A program made the translations under genes and the position numbers. From Nageia nagi (Eukaryota; Pinophyta): a DNA stretch of 64,000 nucleotides. The notes under the pieces were generated by a model that saw nothing but the letters and a program-made list of their open reading frames with translations, made no database searches and was not told the DNA's origin. The stretch's first letter is position 1. Each line of letters opens with the position of its first letter. Of this stretch, positions 46,242 through 58,560 are shown piece by piece. The stretch lies in NCBI GenBank assembly GCA_050084985.1, contig JBITNC010000002.1, positions 4,712,001 to 4,776,000 on the forward strand, written 5' to 3'.

Positions 46242-46913
46242 TGATTTATTATTTATTTAATAAATCATATCTTATATTTCTCTAAAACTATTAAAAGTAA
46301 TATTACATATGTTAAGATAAAATTGATATTATAATGCAATGCCATGTGTTAGATTAAATGCAATATTATTTATCATAGTTCATACCTTAAAGTATATTGA
46401 ATATAACAAAGATTTTATTATTGCTACGAGTCAACTTTCACTCATTTCTATTTCCTTGGAGGTTATAAATATTGGAGGTTTACATCCTTATCGAATCTCT
46501 CTTATATGTGGTTTTCCCATATATTATACTCATGGTGTCTCTTGACGCTACCTATTCAAGGATAGGTTATGCTCTAAGCTTTTATTACATGCTATCTTTT
46601 GCATGCAATCTAATTCTATAGGTCTCATGAGGTTAGTGATGTAGAACTCACATGCTGTTAGCAGTGTGCACATTTGCGATCTAGAGCTAGAAACAAATGA
46701 GGTGATAATAGTTAATTCGCATGATCCATCATCTCTGTCAAGTCCATATCTAATCCGATCCAATCCTTTGTATTCCCTTGCCATATCTTGAGGATTGGTA
46801 TATCATAATTAGGAGCACACTTTTCATTTATTTATCTATATATTTGAATAAGTGTCATCCTTATAGAATTATTTTGTGTTTATATTTATTATTTACACAG
46901 TTTTCCATCCACA
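46242..46913 (+). repeat. right (3') LTR of the gag-only element
   Basis: Collinear with 11,447-12,130, with the TATAAATA box at 46,464-46,471. The end is set at CCACA by alignment with the left copy. Confidence 0.7.
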
Positions 46914-48542
46914 CCTTATTCTAATAACTTGTCAACTTTTAAATTTTTCACACTTCGTAAAGTTGTAATACGAAGAGTATATTATGAATCCAAATGTAAT
47001 GAAAAAGTATATGAAGGATTTAACCAATCATTCTCATATTTAAATGAAAGTATCATAATGCTTAACCAAATAATCTTTACTAGATTAACAATAACCAAGT
47101 CTTTGCATATAAATTAAAATTCATTCTACCATATAGCATAGCATTCATTTAGAGTGGCTAGATGCACTAAAATAAACCCTTCCACAAAAGTAGAAGATAT
47201 GAGTAAAGAGAAAGAGAGTGCAAACAAGAACAAAGCACATGAAGGAATACATAGTAGAATAAAGAAGAAGAAAGCTACAATTACTATACAATTCAAAAAA
47301 GAGGATAAATATGACCATAGGAAAGAGCCTACTAAAGAAGATATAGATTTTGATTAATAACAAAATATTGAAGCACTTCTTGTAGGCAAGAAGGAGGTCA
47401 AAATATACTAAGACAACAATTGAAATAGAGAAAGAAAAGTATACATCTTACCTATAGTATATTACTTTCTACAATAATAACTATAATAGCCTAGCATTCA
47501 TATTTCCATATTATAATGAATAGAAAAGGGACATTGTTAAGATTGGGTATGGCATTGGAGTGGGTAATAGACCATATAATATAGACAAAATATTCTCACC
47601 AAAACCCTTGTGGAAAAAAAAGCCAAATAAACGGTAGGTCCTTTATTTTCTCTAACTATAATATGTTATATTTTGTAATGCAAGGAGAATTTTTGCTTCA
47701 TTTTCCTTCTATATAAATATTTAATACTTTTTGTAAGAAATCCCACTAAGCTATAGATATATGTAGAACTAGCGGGTAAATTTGATATTAATAAAAAAGA
47801 AAAACTGAGTTTTGAAAGGACCTCAAAAACCTTGTACACATAAGACAAACTAGACTTACTAAAGTTTACCTTGATCATAAACAAACAAAGTATAGTAGTA
47901 GTCCATAATAGAATTATTTGAACTAAAGATTATATAGACCCAAAAAAATAGAATTATATAGTAGTAATCTTTTCATTGGAATATCAAAAATTTAGTTGAA
48001 CATAAAATAAAGCTATAAATGTAAATAAACTTAAACCCACTGTTCATGTTTAACTATATAACCTTTCAAACAAAATGAAGCTCATTCTTTTGATATTGTG
48101 GTTGGTAGAAAAAGGAGAGTAATCCTGATACTAATATTCCCAAATATCCATACAAACTATCATCCTCAATTGGTAGTGCTATTGGAGAGTGTATTAACTT
48201 TCTGAAGTGGCTTAACCTTGAAATATATCCCTTTATTAAGCTTGATCCTGATGGTATGATGGATTATGTTAAAGAGTTATTGTCAATACTCATGTGCTCT
48301 CCTCTCATCAGGACAGAATGGATCCTCATAAAATTTCATCTTCATCTTCTAGTAGTTTTTTTTATAGAACTTACAGTAGATCCTTCTCCACATTTTCCTC
48401 TTATGAATGAGCCACTTATTTTGAAGGTCCGTTCCTTGCATACTTTAGTAAATAAGAAGAGATTCAAATAGAACACTTAGATTTCCTGTACATCTTTTTG
48501 CTTCTCCAAGCATACCATTATGCAGATGAATATTCCTAGGCA
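46914..48542. other. AT-rich region without recognisable gene
   Basis: A 67-codon Lys-rich plus-strand frame at 47,154-47,357 has no domain. Nothing else is supportable. Confidence 0.45.
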
Positions 48543-49140
48543 TTATGATGGCTTGAAGTTTATACTTCCTAAACATCTTAAGGTTGGCTGACTAGGTTGG
48601 TCCTCATGGCTAGCATCTTGAGAAAGTGGTAGATTTGGATCTTGGTTAAAAGAGGTATAAGTGATGTATAAAATAGCTTCCCCCTCCAAACTATGCACAC
48701 CTTGTTCCATATTAACCTCATGGTCCTTACAATCATCAATATTTAGGGATATATGATTGGGGTCTTTTCTTTTAGCCCTCCTAGAATAGGCATACAAATT
48801 AACATTGGTGGGGGTTTGAGCAAGAAAGAAAGGATTTTGAACATTAGTTTGATTTTCCATAGGGATGGGGCTAGAGTTACTAATTTCTTCCTGATTCATA
48901 CTAGTTTTTCCCTCCTCTCTACTCAGATTATCACTTATATGGATAGGGCTAGGATCCAACTTACCTTTGCCTTTATCTACCATGGCCATTGACCTGGTCC
49001 TTCTTCTAATGGTTGTTTGAAACCCCCTTGCTTCATTTTGTGGGTGTGATCCTTGTTCTTGTTGAGCCTTTGAATTGAGATTTTCCTATAGCACCTCTTA
49101 AGTACCTTCCTCTTCATGAATCATTTAAGGTTGAAGTCTC
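48543..49140 (-). pseudogene. unrecognised protein-coding remnant
   Basis: An uninterrupted minus-strand frame of 148 codons (48,989-48,543), extended upstream to about 49,060 by a basic stretch (TTIRRRTRSMAMVDKGKGK). The composition is protein-like: many Ser, Pro, Asn and Gln, a central YAYSRRAKRKDPNHISLNID, and an acidic tail. I do not recognise a family. It could be the variable region between a LINE ORF1 and its endonuclease, or a transposon gag tail. The ATG at 48,989 is only the first one available. Confidence 0.3.
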
Positions 49141-49699
49141 TACACCTAAGCCATTGGAGCCATGATATATATATATAATTGCATTGAAACTAAACTTAAA
49201 ACACGTCTACTAGAACCTTTTGAAGATAATTCTATCCACCATATTAAACAATGGAATGTATATTTCCAAAATCTTATTTTTCAATTTTATATAATAAATA
49301 TAAAAAATATGGATAATTTTATGCAAAGTGAAGCTAATGATATCAAGCATTTATTAACAAAGGCATACTATTTCAAGGTTATATACAATTTCAAGATTGC
49401 CTGTAGCCTATTTATTTTAAATTCATATTCTATCTATCCAATGGACTTAATAATTTAGCAAAAAATTTCTAAATCTTGAAAGATTATTAACATAAGAAAA
49501 TAGATGTCATATTAAATATGAACTACCAAGAAAACATTATCCTACCAAAGAAAATAGATGGCATATGTTTATTCTAATTTTGTTAGATTTTTGTAATGTT
49601 TTACTTCAAATACTAAGCTTTCAAAAATAGTTAGACAACAAGAATTTTTTTAGAAAACTTAGTAACAGGTAAGAAATGTAGAAACCTTAAAAATCATTT
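49141..49699. other. AT-rich stretch, no gene
   Basis: Contains a short (AT)n run at 49,163-49,177. Part of it may belong to the 5' LTR of the Tat element, whose start was not found. Confidence 0.4.
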
Positions 49700-50632
49700 G
49701 TTCATCTATCTTAGGTGATTCACGATGATTTGGTCCATCATGTAGCTCATTTTGATCATATCAGTCTTTCATTTCATCTCAACTTCATTCGCATAGTCAA
49801 TTTTGGTAGCTTAGCCTTTTATTACCATTTAATAAAATTGAACCCTAAATGGCCTACGAGTTAGGGAATCAATTAACCAATTAGGTTAAAACCCTAATAG
49901 ACCCATCAACTAGTCACATATAAAAGTCAATTCAAAATCATATTTTCCCATGAAGCCATTCACTTTGCATAACAGATATTTGTAAGCTTCTATTATCTTG
50001 GGCATTGTAGACTATGTACTCGAACCTTTTAGTTTCCTACCATCCACTTTGAGTTACATCCATCATCCCAAAGCACTCAAAAAGGTGATTCTTATCTTCA
50101 TCTTGCAAGGGACATTGGGTAACTCTTGTAGCTTTGGTTTTTGTGGTACTAATTTCTATTTTGAGTGTTGTTGTAGGTTTGAGAAGACATCCAAGAGCAC
50201 ACATCATATATCCTTTTTGGTTTATCATTACTATATTGGTGTATGGTTTCCTATTAGCATTTTATAGGCTAGTCTCTTGTAGACTTAGGCTAGAATAGGT
50301 TATTTTGGTTTTTTTTCTTAGTTAGTCCATTTTAGTCTTATGTTAGCTTGCATTTTAGGCATTGAGTTATCTTTTAGTGCCTTATTGATTCAAGGTTTGG
50401 TCTTAAGGGCCTAGAAATTATAAGCCTCCTCTTATCTCTTATTTTGCATATTATTTGGAGTCTTGGGTATTACATTAAAATGGATAAATTCTAAACCTTA
50501 CTTCTATTTCATTTTATCATCATTATATAATCATGTTTTAAGAAATATTTTAGATATTACATTATGGGTATTTCCAAAAGGGAGAGGCCCCAAGTCTGGG
50601 GTCTCCATAGCACCAATTTTTGGGAGCTTACA
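49700..50632 (+). repeat. 5' LTR of the Tat element, right-hand part
   Basis: The LTR end is placed at CTTACA just before AATTGGCAATCATGGTGGGA. A TATAAAAG box lies 0.7 kb upstream. The second LTR lies outside the window, so no alignment supports the left edge. Confidence 0.45.
49919..49926 (+). promoter_or_regulatory. TATA box of the Tat element LTR
   Basis: TATAAAAG, placed upstream of a T-rich transcribed-looking segment and in the right orientation. Confidence 0.4.
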
Positions 50633-50655
50633 AATTGGCAATCATGGTGGGACCT
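50633..50655 (+). other. primer-binding-like site of the Tat element
   Basis: AATTGGCAATCATGGTGGGA resembles the plant gypsy primer site pattern TTGGCGACTC--GTGGGGA (not the initiator Met type). It has several changes, mostly G to A or C to T. Confidence 0.4.
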
Positions 50656-52050
50656 CCCTTGGTTCAAGATTTGTAATCATAAAGGATTTTTTTATCCTTC
50701 TCTCCTCATTTTTATCTATTGTATTTGGCCATTTCTTTTTGTATTTTTGGATACTTTTACATACTGATTTGGACTGATTTTTTTAGGAAACATTCTTGAA
50801 AAGTCTCAGATAAGACCCTAAAAATATTGAGGTGCAAAAGTTAGTAGAGTAGAATTTGATTTTGTACAAACTGATTATTAGAGTCTAGTCAATATTTAGC
50901 ATACTCATTAGGGTTTGGATGTAGACACTATCAATCAATTTTCATCTAGCTAGCTCCTCTTTTTCAATTGATCCTATCTGCACCAGTTAGGGTTCTTTTA
51001 GGGTTTAAAGTAGTTTACTTTATTTTTAGCAAGTGATGTAGCTTCTTGGCCCTGTAACTAGTTGGTAGCAATCCATTGCCAACATTTAATTTACTAGGTT
51101 GTACACTTAATGCCTTATTTTAGCACTTTTAAACTTAGATTTTAAAACTCTTTGGGTATTGCTATGATCGGCTAGTTGACTATTTGATCAGTCCACCTGT
51201 TGGTACTACTAGCTAGTCTACATCATACTGACTAGGATCAAAGTTTGTATTACATGTATTGTACCTAATGAGAGCTTGGAGCAGGAGCCACCCAAGCTTG
51301 TATCCCTCTTTTTTCATGCTCTAGAATAAGACTTGTGTGTTGTGTGCATCCTAGGGATGTTACTTTGCTTTATTTTCGCTTTATTTTGCTAGTGAAAAGA
51401 AAAGAAAATTGAAAAGGAAAAGTTCAATTTACTTTATTTGTTGCATTAGTGAATTCAAAATCATCCTTGGATGGAAATGTTTAATTTCTAAAATCATTTT
51501 GTTCTTTACTTTTAAAAGTAATAGGAAAAATGTCAAAGGGGTTAGTTGCATCTTGCATACATTTAGTTGCATTTCATATTTGTTTTATCATACTTGCATT
51601 TAATTTTACACAAGCTTAAGGTTGATCCAAGGAAAGTGGATTTCATCACCACAGTCCAATCCTAATTTGGAGGTCATGATAGGAGTGGAAAACCTAAGTT
51701 GAGCCATTAAATGATTCACACCCCTAGATATCAAGCTTTGTCCAAAAATGCTTGATGAGGTACATCTAGGAAAACTAATCAAGAGATAAAATAATCTTAA
51801 AAATCAACCTTATTAATAAGATAATTATCCTAATTGGACAAGAAGTAACTAGATAAGATAATCACCATTACCATTTTTCACACTATTGCTATCTTAGATC
51901 ATCCTAGGGTTATGTGTTTTAGCCTTGCATACATTAAAATAATATCTTAAAAACAAATTTAAGCTTTGTGTTTATTTTTTGTCACTTGTTTGACATTATT
52001 GGGGTATTTTATTTTATGCAATAGTGTTTGTTTGACTCTTTATTTGTGTT
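50656..52050 (+). other. leader region of the Tat element
   Basis: 1.4 kb without a recognisable gene between the primer-binding-like site and gag. Confidence 0.45.
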
Positions 52051-52056
52051 CTTAAT

Positions 52057-55010
52057 ATGGAAGGTGAATCCCATAGTTCAATGGAGACTAGAGCTAAATT
52101 TAGGGCTAGGCAAGCTAGGTCCTCACAATCCAACCCTCCATCTCAACCACCTTCCCCTCATGTGTCCCAACCACTTTCACCTCATGTCTCTCAACCATTC
52201 TATTCCCCATCCTCTTCACCTAGACATGTTTCCATCCCATCACATCAAAAGAATCCATAATTCCATTAAAACTTGCAAGCAAGTATTCATAGGAATCCTT
52301 TGTATGGTGATGTTATTGCTTCTCACCATGTGTAATCCATACACGATGACCCTCCTTCCAAGGAAAAACTCTTCTTGAGTGATCCTCATATCCAAGACCT
52401 TTTTTTCCAATTTAAGGCTAAGCAACCTTTGGGTTTTAGGCCTTCATCCCCCCATGTTGCTAACATGGTGAGTCAAGCTTTGGTCAACCCTCCACCTCCT
52501 TTGGAAGAAGAGACAAGAGTATCATAACCTTTTCCCCCTCCCTCCTTACCCTAGATGTTAATTATAGCAACTTCACTTCATAAGCCAAGCACATTTGCCC
52601 TTCGTGATCTTTATAATGTCATTTACTATTATGATCTTGCCTATGGCAATCCTCCACCATCCAATATGCCATCTTCCTCCATTGATCCTCCACCACATGA
52701 ACCTCCTGAGTCTCCTAACACCATATTTTGTATAATGAGGGCCCATAATGATGAGTTAGAAAGGAGAGGGATATCTTCTTTTATTCCTCCTCCTTGGCCT
52801 CCTAGGTAAGGTCAACAAGTTTCATCAACCTTACCATAAGCTCCATTAGTATCTCAAGTGGATCCTTTGGTCCAATCCTGTCATCCAAAAGTTTAAATCC
52901 CACTTTGATACCATCAAGCTCTCCCCATCATCATGATGAGGAGAGAGCCCAAATGTTCAAAGAGTGGTATAGGCTTCAAAAGATCTGCACAACTTGTGAA
53001 CACCCTACAATAGAAAGAGGTAAATATCAATCAACAAGTCTTAAGGATTGCAACTCCTACCCAAAGTTGCTAGCATCGATCTACCTTATCTAGCCTATCA
53101 ATAGGAGCCTATAGCGCCTAGAAACATGATAAATCCTAATCCTCAAGAAATTATTCCGTCATATGTGGCATCTTAAGTTCCCCAACCTAGGGTATGCATT
53201 AATGTTTCATCTCAAGATCCTCCTTCTTCTTCTCAAGTTTTTATACCCACATATGTTCATTTTCAAAATCCTAATCACACACAAGCATATGTTGGTTCTA
53301 AACCAAGGGGGCATACCTCCACTTAAAAATATGTCCAGTCTTTCCAACATGTTCAAGATCAATCTCTTGGACAAAATCAATTTCCTCCTTAAGGATTGCA
53401 TAACCAAGTGGCTCAAGGTTTTGTAGCTGAACCCTACCATACACAACAAGTTTATCAACCTCAAGCAACCAATTCTTATCAAGGACTAGGTTATCAAGTT
53501 GTTGGGTCTTTTCCTCCATCCGCTCCTCATTATGAGATTCTTAAGAAGTTGCAAGAAATGGAGCAAAGGCTTAATGACCAAGGCAAGTCTAAGTTATCTT
53601 ACGGATCTATTTGCAATGAACCAATACATCCATCCGTTTCCATTAAGGATTTCCCTTATAAGTTTGAATTTCCCAAGATGGATAAGTTTAAGGGAAAGGA
53701 GAATCCTAAGGAACATCTAAGACAATTTAAGTACTCTTATTACATCATAGCTAATAATGATGTTCTTATGTTGAGAATTTTCCCTATGACCTTAGTAAGA
53801 CAAGCCTTGAATTGGTATAAAAATTTGCCTCCGCATAGTATCTTCTCTTTTGAGAAATTGTCTAATCAATTTTAAGATCATTTTGGGATAAATATAAGGA
53901 AGATAGCCTCTATCACAGATTTGAGTAAGCTATCCCAATTTGATGATGAGTTAATTTCAGATTATGTGTGTTGTTAGAGAGTGTTCATGATGGATATGCC
54001 CTATAGTTTTCCGTAAGAAGAGTTGATCAAGTTATTCTCTAAGAGTTACAACATGCACATTTCTTCTATCCTACAAATTCAAAGGAACCTTACCTTTGAA
54101 GATGCCTTATCCCAACAAAATGTCATTGACGAAGTAAAAATTCAAAAGGTTGAAATAAAGATAAGGAAAAAGGATAATAATAATAATAAAAAGACTTGAA
54201 ACAATGGTGGCAATCCCAACCAACCTTAACATAGGTCACAAACAAAACAAATAACATATGTGGTTAATCAAGCACAACCTATCCTACAACTAGCACCTCT
54301 TAGGAAAAGGAACAATCAACCAAGGAACCAATACCAACAACAAGATCAAGGGAAATATAATCAAGGAAACCAAGGTAATCAAGGAAACCAAGTTAATTAA
54401 GTTAATAATCAACCAAGAGCTCCTAGAACACCAAGGAAACTACAACAACAACAAGGGAGTTGGACACCATTAGCAGAGCCCATTGAGGACATACTAAAAA
54501 AGCTTCTAGATGCTAGACTAAGAACACTTGCTGATATAAGGTAAGAGGACCCTAATAGTGCAAAGCCACAATGGTATAAAGATGATGAGTTTTGTGCCTT
54601 CCATTGTCAACAAGAATATTAAACCAACAAGTGTCAACACTTGATGACCACAATTCAAAGGTTAATTGAAAATGGTAACATCTCCACAAGAGCACCTCAA
54701 GTTCAACCCAAATAGGGATTTGGGGGTATATCAAAATCCTTTACCAAGCATGGTCCTAATGTAAACCAAGTGAGTACCATGGCTTACACATCAAGAAAAG
54801 TAACACATGGTGGTCCCTTACCCACTGAGTTTGTTGGTATGATGGGCATTGAGCCAATCCATGTTGCCACTCATACGGGGAGGGGAGGTGAGAAAGAATC
54901 TCCCCTGAGAGATACAAGAGTACAACAACACACACAACCAATAAATATACAAGTATCATCTTATCCTTCTAGACCACCCATTACATTTCATAATTAGTTG
55001 GAGAAATAAT
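52057..55010 (+). pseudogene. gag of the Tat element
   Basis: The N-terminus (52,057-52,260) is rich in Ser, Pro and Gln (SQPPSPHVSQPLSPHVSQPF). Pro-rich frames continue to 52,810. From 53,396 a single frame, broken only by stops, gives a coiled-coil-like ILKKLQEMEQRLNDQGKS, then FPYKFEFPKMDKFKGKENPK (family: LP-F---DG---P--H), ALNWYKNLP (A--WY--LP), a SLSQQ-like helix region, and Asn/Gln repeats (QGNQGNQGNQ, 54,361-54,390). Near 54,590 a FCAFHCQQEY-TNKCQHL stretch is the Gag C-terminal C/H cluster of Tat elements. The TAG and TAA stops mostly sit where Gln fits. Confidence 0.75.
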
Positions 55011-55600
55011 TGTGATTAACTCCTACCAAGTTGTCCTTATGGGATTTGTTGCAACAATCCAAGGCTCATATAGATGCCTTGAATGATATACTTAACACCA
55101 TTGAGTTGTATAATGATGATCCTAGTGCCTTTGTGGACTTTTGTATGATAGTTCAAGATTAAATGAGTCCTTTTATCACTTTATACATGGATGGCATATA
55201 TCATACCCTGAGATCATCTAAGAAGCATCCAACTATTTACATTTTTTGCATATATAGATGGTAAAGGAGTTAAGAGAGTCATGATTGATGAAGGGTCAAC
55301 TATCAATGTGGTATCTACAATGGCACTTCAAAATGTTGGTATTCCTATATCATACTTGAGTGCTCCGACTTTGTTCATCAAAGTATTCAACAACACTTTG
55401 TCTACAACTTTGGGAGTTTTTATGATTCCTATTAAGGTTGGAGTGACATCAGTTCCTACACCTTGCCATGTTTTTTAGGGTGATATGCAGTATAATATTC
55501 TATTGGTTCAACCTTGAATTGATGTGGAGAATGTATCCTCCTCAAGGCATGGTTGCTTCAAGTATTTGTATGATGGTAGGACTCATTGCATTCTAGTGGA
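55011..55600 (+). pseudogene. protease of the Tat element
   Basis: In frame 55,281-55,478 MIDEGSTINVVSTMALQNVG is the retropepsin active site in the form found in Tat elements (D-GS--N---). It is followed by a TLGVFMIPIKVGVTSVPTPC block and, past a TAG, QYNILLVQP-I where the family has YN-LLGRPWIH, then a KYLYDGRTHCI block. The catalytic Asp is retained (DEG). Confidence 0.75.
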
Positions 55601-56980
55601 TTCTAACCCTTTCAGCCATTGCAACCTTATTCAATCTCCCAATCCATTTTCTATGTTGCATTTGTTTCCCATCACTATCCTTGTGAAAAATAATCCTAAT
55701 CAAGCATCATCTAGTTCACAAGGTACCCAATCCTCACATCCTCATCCTTATCAATCTCTTGGATCACAACCTTCATCATAAACATGTCCATTTTATGTAC
55801 CTCACCATATGCATCTAGATGGTAAATCTTCCATCAATTTTGCATCATTGCAACTATCAAGTTTGAGGTCTCAGATTAAGAAGCCTCAACCAAATCCCTC
55901 CTAGATTTAGTACTATAATCAAGTTCCCCCACCTTGTCATCTTTATCAATCATTAGATATGCCATCTTGACCTTCCTAAGAGGAAGAGTATCATACCTTA
56001 GCATTCGATCATGTCACCTAGGATAAGGATGATGATGATGATGACTCTAATCCTTACCCTATTTTGGTGCAATATGCTAACCTTGGTATGGGGGAATATT
56101 AGATTGACTATGTATCATGTAACATCAAGTCAGTTAGAGATGTTGGTCGACCTTAGGATGCCCCAATCATTGTTGGGTTTGTGATTTCTTTAGGTTAAAG
56201 TCCCAAACAATCATTTTCATTTATATCGATGTTGATTCCACATTTGATGTCCCTTTTGACCATTCTTTTAAGGATAAGTTTTATGCTAAAGTCTATTACT
56301 TATCTTGTCCTAAATTTATTCAACGATATTTTGCGTATTGTAAATGGAAAGGTTATGGATTAGGTAAGTTTGAGCAAGGTATGGTCCATGTCTTCCAAAA
56401 TACTTTTCAAGATAGTCATAACAAACAAGACCTTGGGTTTAAGGGTTCCAAATCCTTCATGCTTGAAGAAGAGTTTGCTAACCTTAACATTCATGATCAA
56501 CCTTTTGATGTTGATGATATTGGTCTTTATTTTCACCCTTTTAGTCCTGTTTCATCAGATTGTTCTATTCCTTTGGATTTATTTAATGGTCCCTTATCCT
56601 TGAACATGATTCTTTCCATAAATATGGTTTGTATTCATGAGCTTGATTCTTTTTATGATCCTCTTGATGGTGATTCTTTGATTTCTGTTAGTCTTAAATT
56701 CATGAATTATTCCTTGCCACCATCAAGTTTCCTTTCACCACGCGATGTTTATTTTATTTCTCATTGGTCCTTTGATGAAACATATTTTTTAAGTTTTATG
56801 TCATCCACTTATGATCTTACTGAAGATGATTATTCATATCTTCCCATCCTTAAACAACTTGAGGAAGGGTCCCACATGCATGTTGGAGGCTTAGTTGAGA
56901 TAGATATTAGCGATGATCCCAAGAAACCTAAGATCATCTATGTTGGTGATGTTTTAAATGAGTTTGAGCATAACCTAGCC
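55601..56980 (+). pseudogene. linker between protease and RT of the Tat element
   Basis: Long stretches are open, especially 56,381-57,130. Blocks such as CKWKGYGLGKFEQG and LEEEFANLNIHDQPFDVDDI fit the G-G-patch-like region (Y--GLGK---G) that precedes RT in Tat elements. Acidic and Ser/Pro-rich segments follow. No enzymatic motif is present. Confidence 0.55.
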
Positions 56981-57772
56981 AAATCCATTTTAGTCAAATT
57001 TCCTAAGCTCTTTGCTTCTAGTTATAATGATATGTCGAGTTTGAATCCAAACCTTATGGTGCATAACATCATAACTTATATTGATGCCAAGTTGATCAAG
57101 CAAAAACCTAGGAAAGTCAATCCCTCCTAGTCTTTATTGATCAAGGATGAAATTCAAAGCTTTTTAGGGTTCACTACATTGAATCTATTGATTACCCTAA
57201 GTGGGTTTCCAATATGGTTCCTGTTAGTAAGTCAAATGGTCATATCCATAGTTGCATGGATTTTCATAATCTTAACATGGTGTGTCCTAAGGATGATTTC
57301 CCTCTACCCAAATATCAACATCTTAGTTGATAATACTGTAGGGTATGAGATGTTGTATCTTATGGATGGGTGTTTAGGCTATAATCAAATTTGGGTTAAC
57401 TCCAATGATCAACATAAAACAACCTTCACCACCCCTTAGGGGACCTATTGCTATAGAGTTATGCCTTTCGATCTCAAGAATGCAAGAGCCACCTATCAAA
57501 GAGCCATAACCTACATCTTTCATGACATGATGCATGATATTATGGAAGATTATGTTTATGATATTTTAGCTAAGTCTAAGAAATGTGAAGTACATTGGGA
57601 TGTTCTTCATAAGGTATTTCATCGTCTCCTCAAACATAATGTTAGGTTGAACCCTAAGAAGTGTGTTTTTAGTGTCACATCAAGTAAGCTTCTAGGTTTC
57701 ATCATGTATAAGAAAAGCATTGAGATTGACCCCAAACTATCTCACCACTCCTCCTATATTAACCCCTCCTAG
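56981..57772 (+). pseudogene. reverse transcriptase of the Tat element
   Basis: The arm reads LVKFPKLFASSYNDMSSLNP, VHNIITYIDAKLIKQKPRKV and a KDEI-K-L block. Then come WVSNMVPVSKSNG and CMDFHNLNMVCPKDDFPLP in a second frame, and MLYLMDGCLGYNQIWVNSND (first catalytic Asp), YRVMPFDLKNARATYQRAIT and DIMEDYVYDILAKSK. The last is the YxDD box with YVDD turned to YVYD. LNPKKCVFSV and LLGFIMYKKSIEID close the thumb. There are two frame changes. Confidence 0.8.
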
Positions 57773-58000
57773 GGATGATCTTCCTTTCTATCTTCACCTT
57801 TTGGCAACCAATTTTACTTTTGGCATCATGCTTGCTCAAAAGAACAATCAAGGTAAGGAGCAAGCCATCTATCACCTTAGTTGTACCCTTATTGATTATG
57901 AGGTTAGGTATATCTACATAAGGTGTATTTTCCTTTACATTGATTATGTCATTACATGCTTAATCACATGAATTATGTAATTTCTCATGCTAATATTCTT
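57773..58000 (+). pseudogene. first RNase H (gypsy type) of the Tat element
   Basis: LPFYLHLLATNFTFGIMLAQ, then KEQAIYHLSCTLIDYEVRYI, as in the degenerate gypsy RNase H of Tat elements (PLYLYLA---AVSAVL--- then YYVS--L---E-RY). The catalytic acids of canonical RNase H are not kept, which is usual for this domain in the lineage. Confidence 0.65.
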
Positions 58001-58560
58001 CAACATATGATGAGCAAGACTTACCATAATTCTCGAATGTCTAAGTGGCTTATATTTTTTTCAAACTTTGACATTGGTTTTATTAGTTAGAAATCAATTA
58101 AATGCCAAGTCATAGCAGGTCAATTGGCCAAAGTGCCCTTTACTAACAATTCTCCTCTTGTTATCAATCTCCCTAACGAGGATATATTTCATATTGATGA
58201 AAAGGAAGAGTGTATCACTACTCACGAATACTTCGATATGACTATGTATTTTGATGGATCCAAGTGTGAGAAAGGGGGTAGTGTGGGAGTTGTATTCTTC
58301 ATGCCTCAGGGTATCCCTATCCCTTATTATTTTAAGTTGGCTCTCCCTTATACCAATAATAATGTAGAGTATGAAGCCTTGATCCTATGCCTTCAAACTA
58401 CCATTGATCTTAAGATTAAGAGAATCATGATTCTCTTTTAGTCTTCAACCAAGTCTTGAGAGTTTATCAATGTAATAATGAACTCATTAAGTCCTATAGG
58501 GAGGAGGTTGTTAAACTTTTCAAGTTCTTCAAAGCTTATAAAATTATGTCAGCCCCTAGG
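58001..58560 (+). pseudogene. second, archaeal-type RNase H of the Tat element
   Basis: Frame 58,124-58,441 has MTMYFDGSKCEKGGSVGVVF, with the catalytic Asp of the FDGS block, and PYTNNNVEYEALILCLQTTI, with the catalytic Glu. A frameshift precedes DSQLV-like residues, where the third acid should lie. A block with YRxxVxKLFKFFKAYKI ends the domain. This domain type marks the Tat branch. Confidence 0.75.

Larger units (their letters stand above)
11447..46913 (+). mobile_element. level 1 of the nest: gag-only LTR retrotransposon carrying an antisense PMD gene
   Basis: Two direct repeats of about 0.68 kb (11,447-12,130 and 46,242-46,913) bracket a plus-strand gag remnant, an antisense PMD/coiled-coil gene remnant, and gypsy A, which is inserted at 18,618. 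Without gypsy A the element is about 8.2 kb. No protease, RT, RNase H or integrase was found in its interior, which fits the known gag-only non-autonomous class (TR-GAG), although loss of pol by deletion is also possible. A purine tract ACAAAGAGGGGAAAA lies about 15-20 bases before the right LTR. I found no convincing 5-bp target duplication, and the primer-binding site after the left LTR is not of the Met type, so the outer boundaries are approximate. Confidence 0.6.

Noticed and set aside
47154-47357. Lys-rich plus-strand frame of 67 codons
   Set aside because: AT-rich sequence easily gives Lys-rich frames. There is no domain, no homologous block and no neighbouring gene context.
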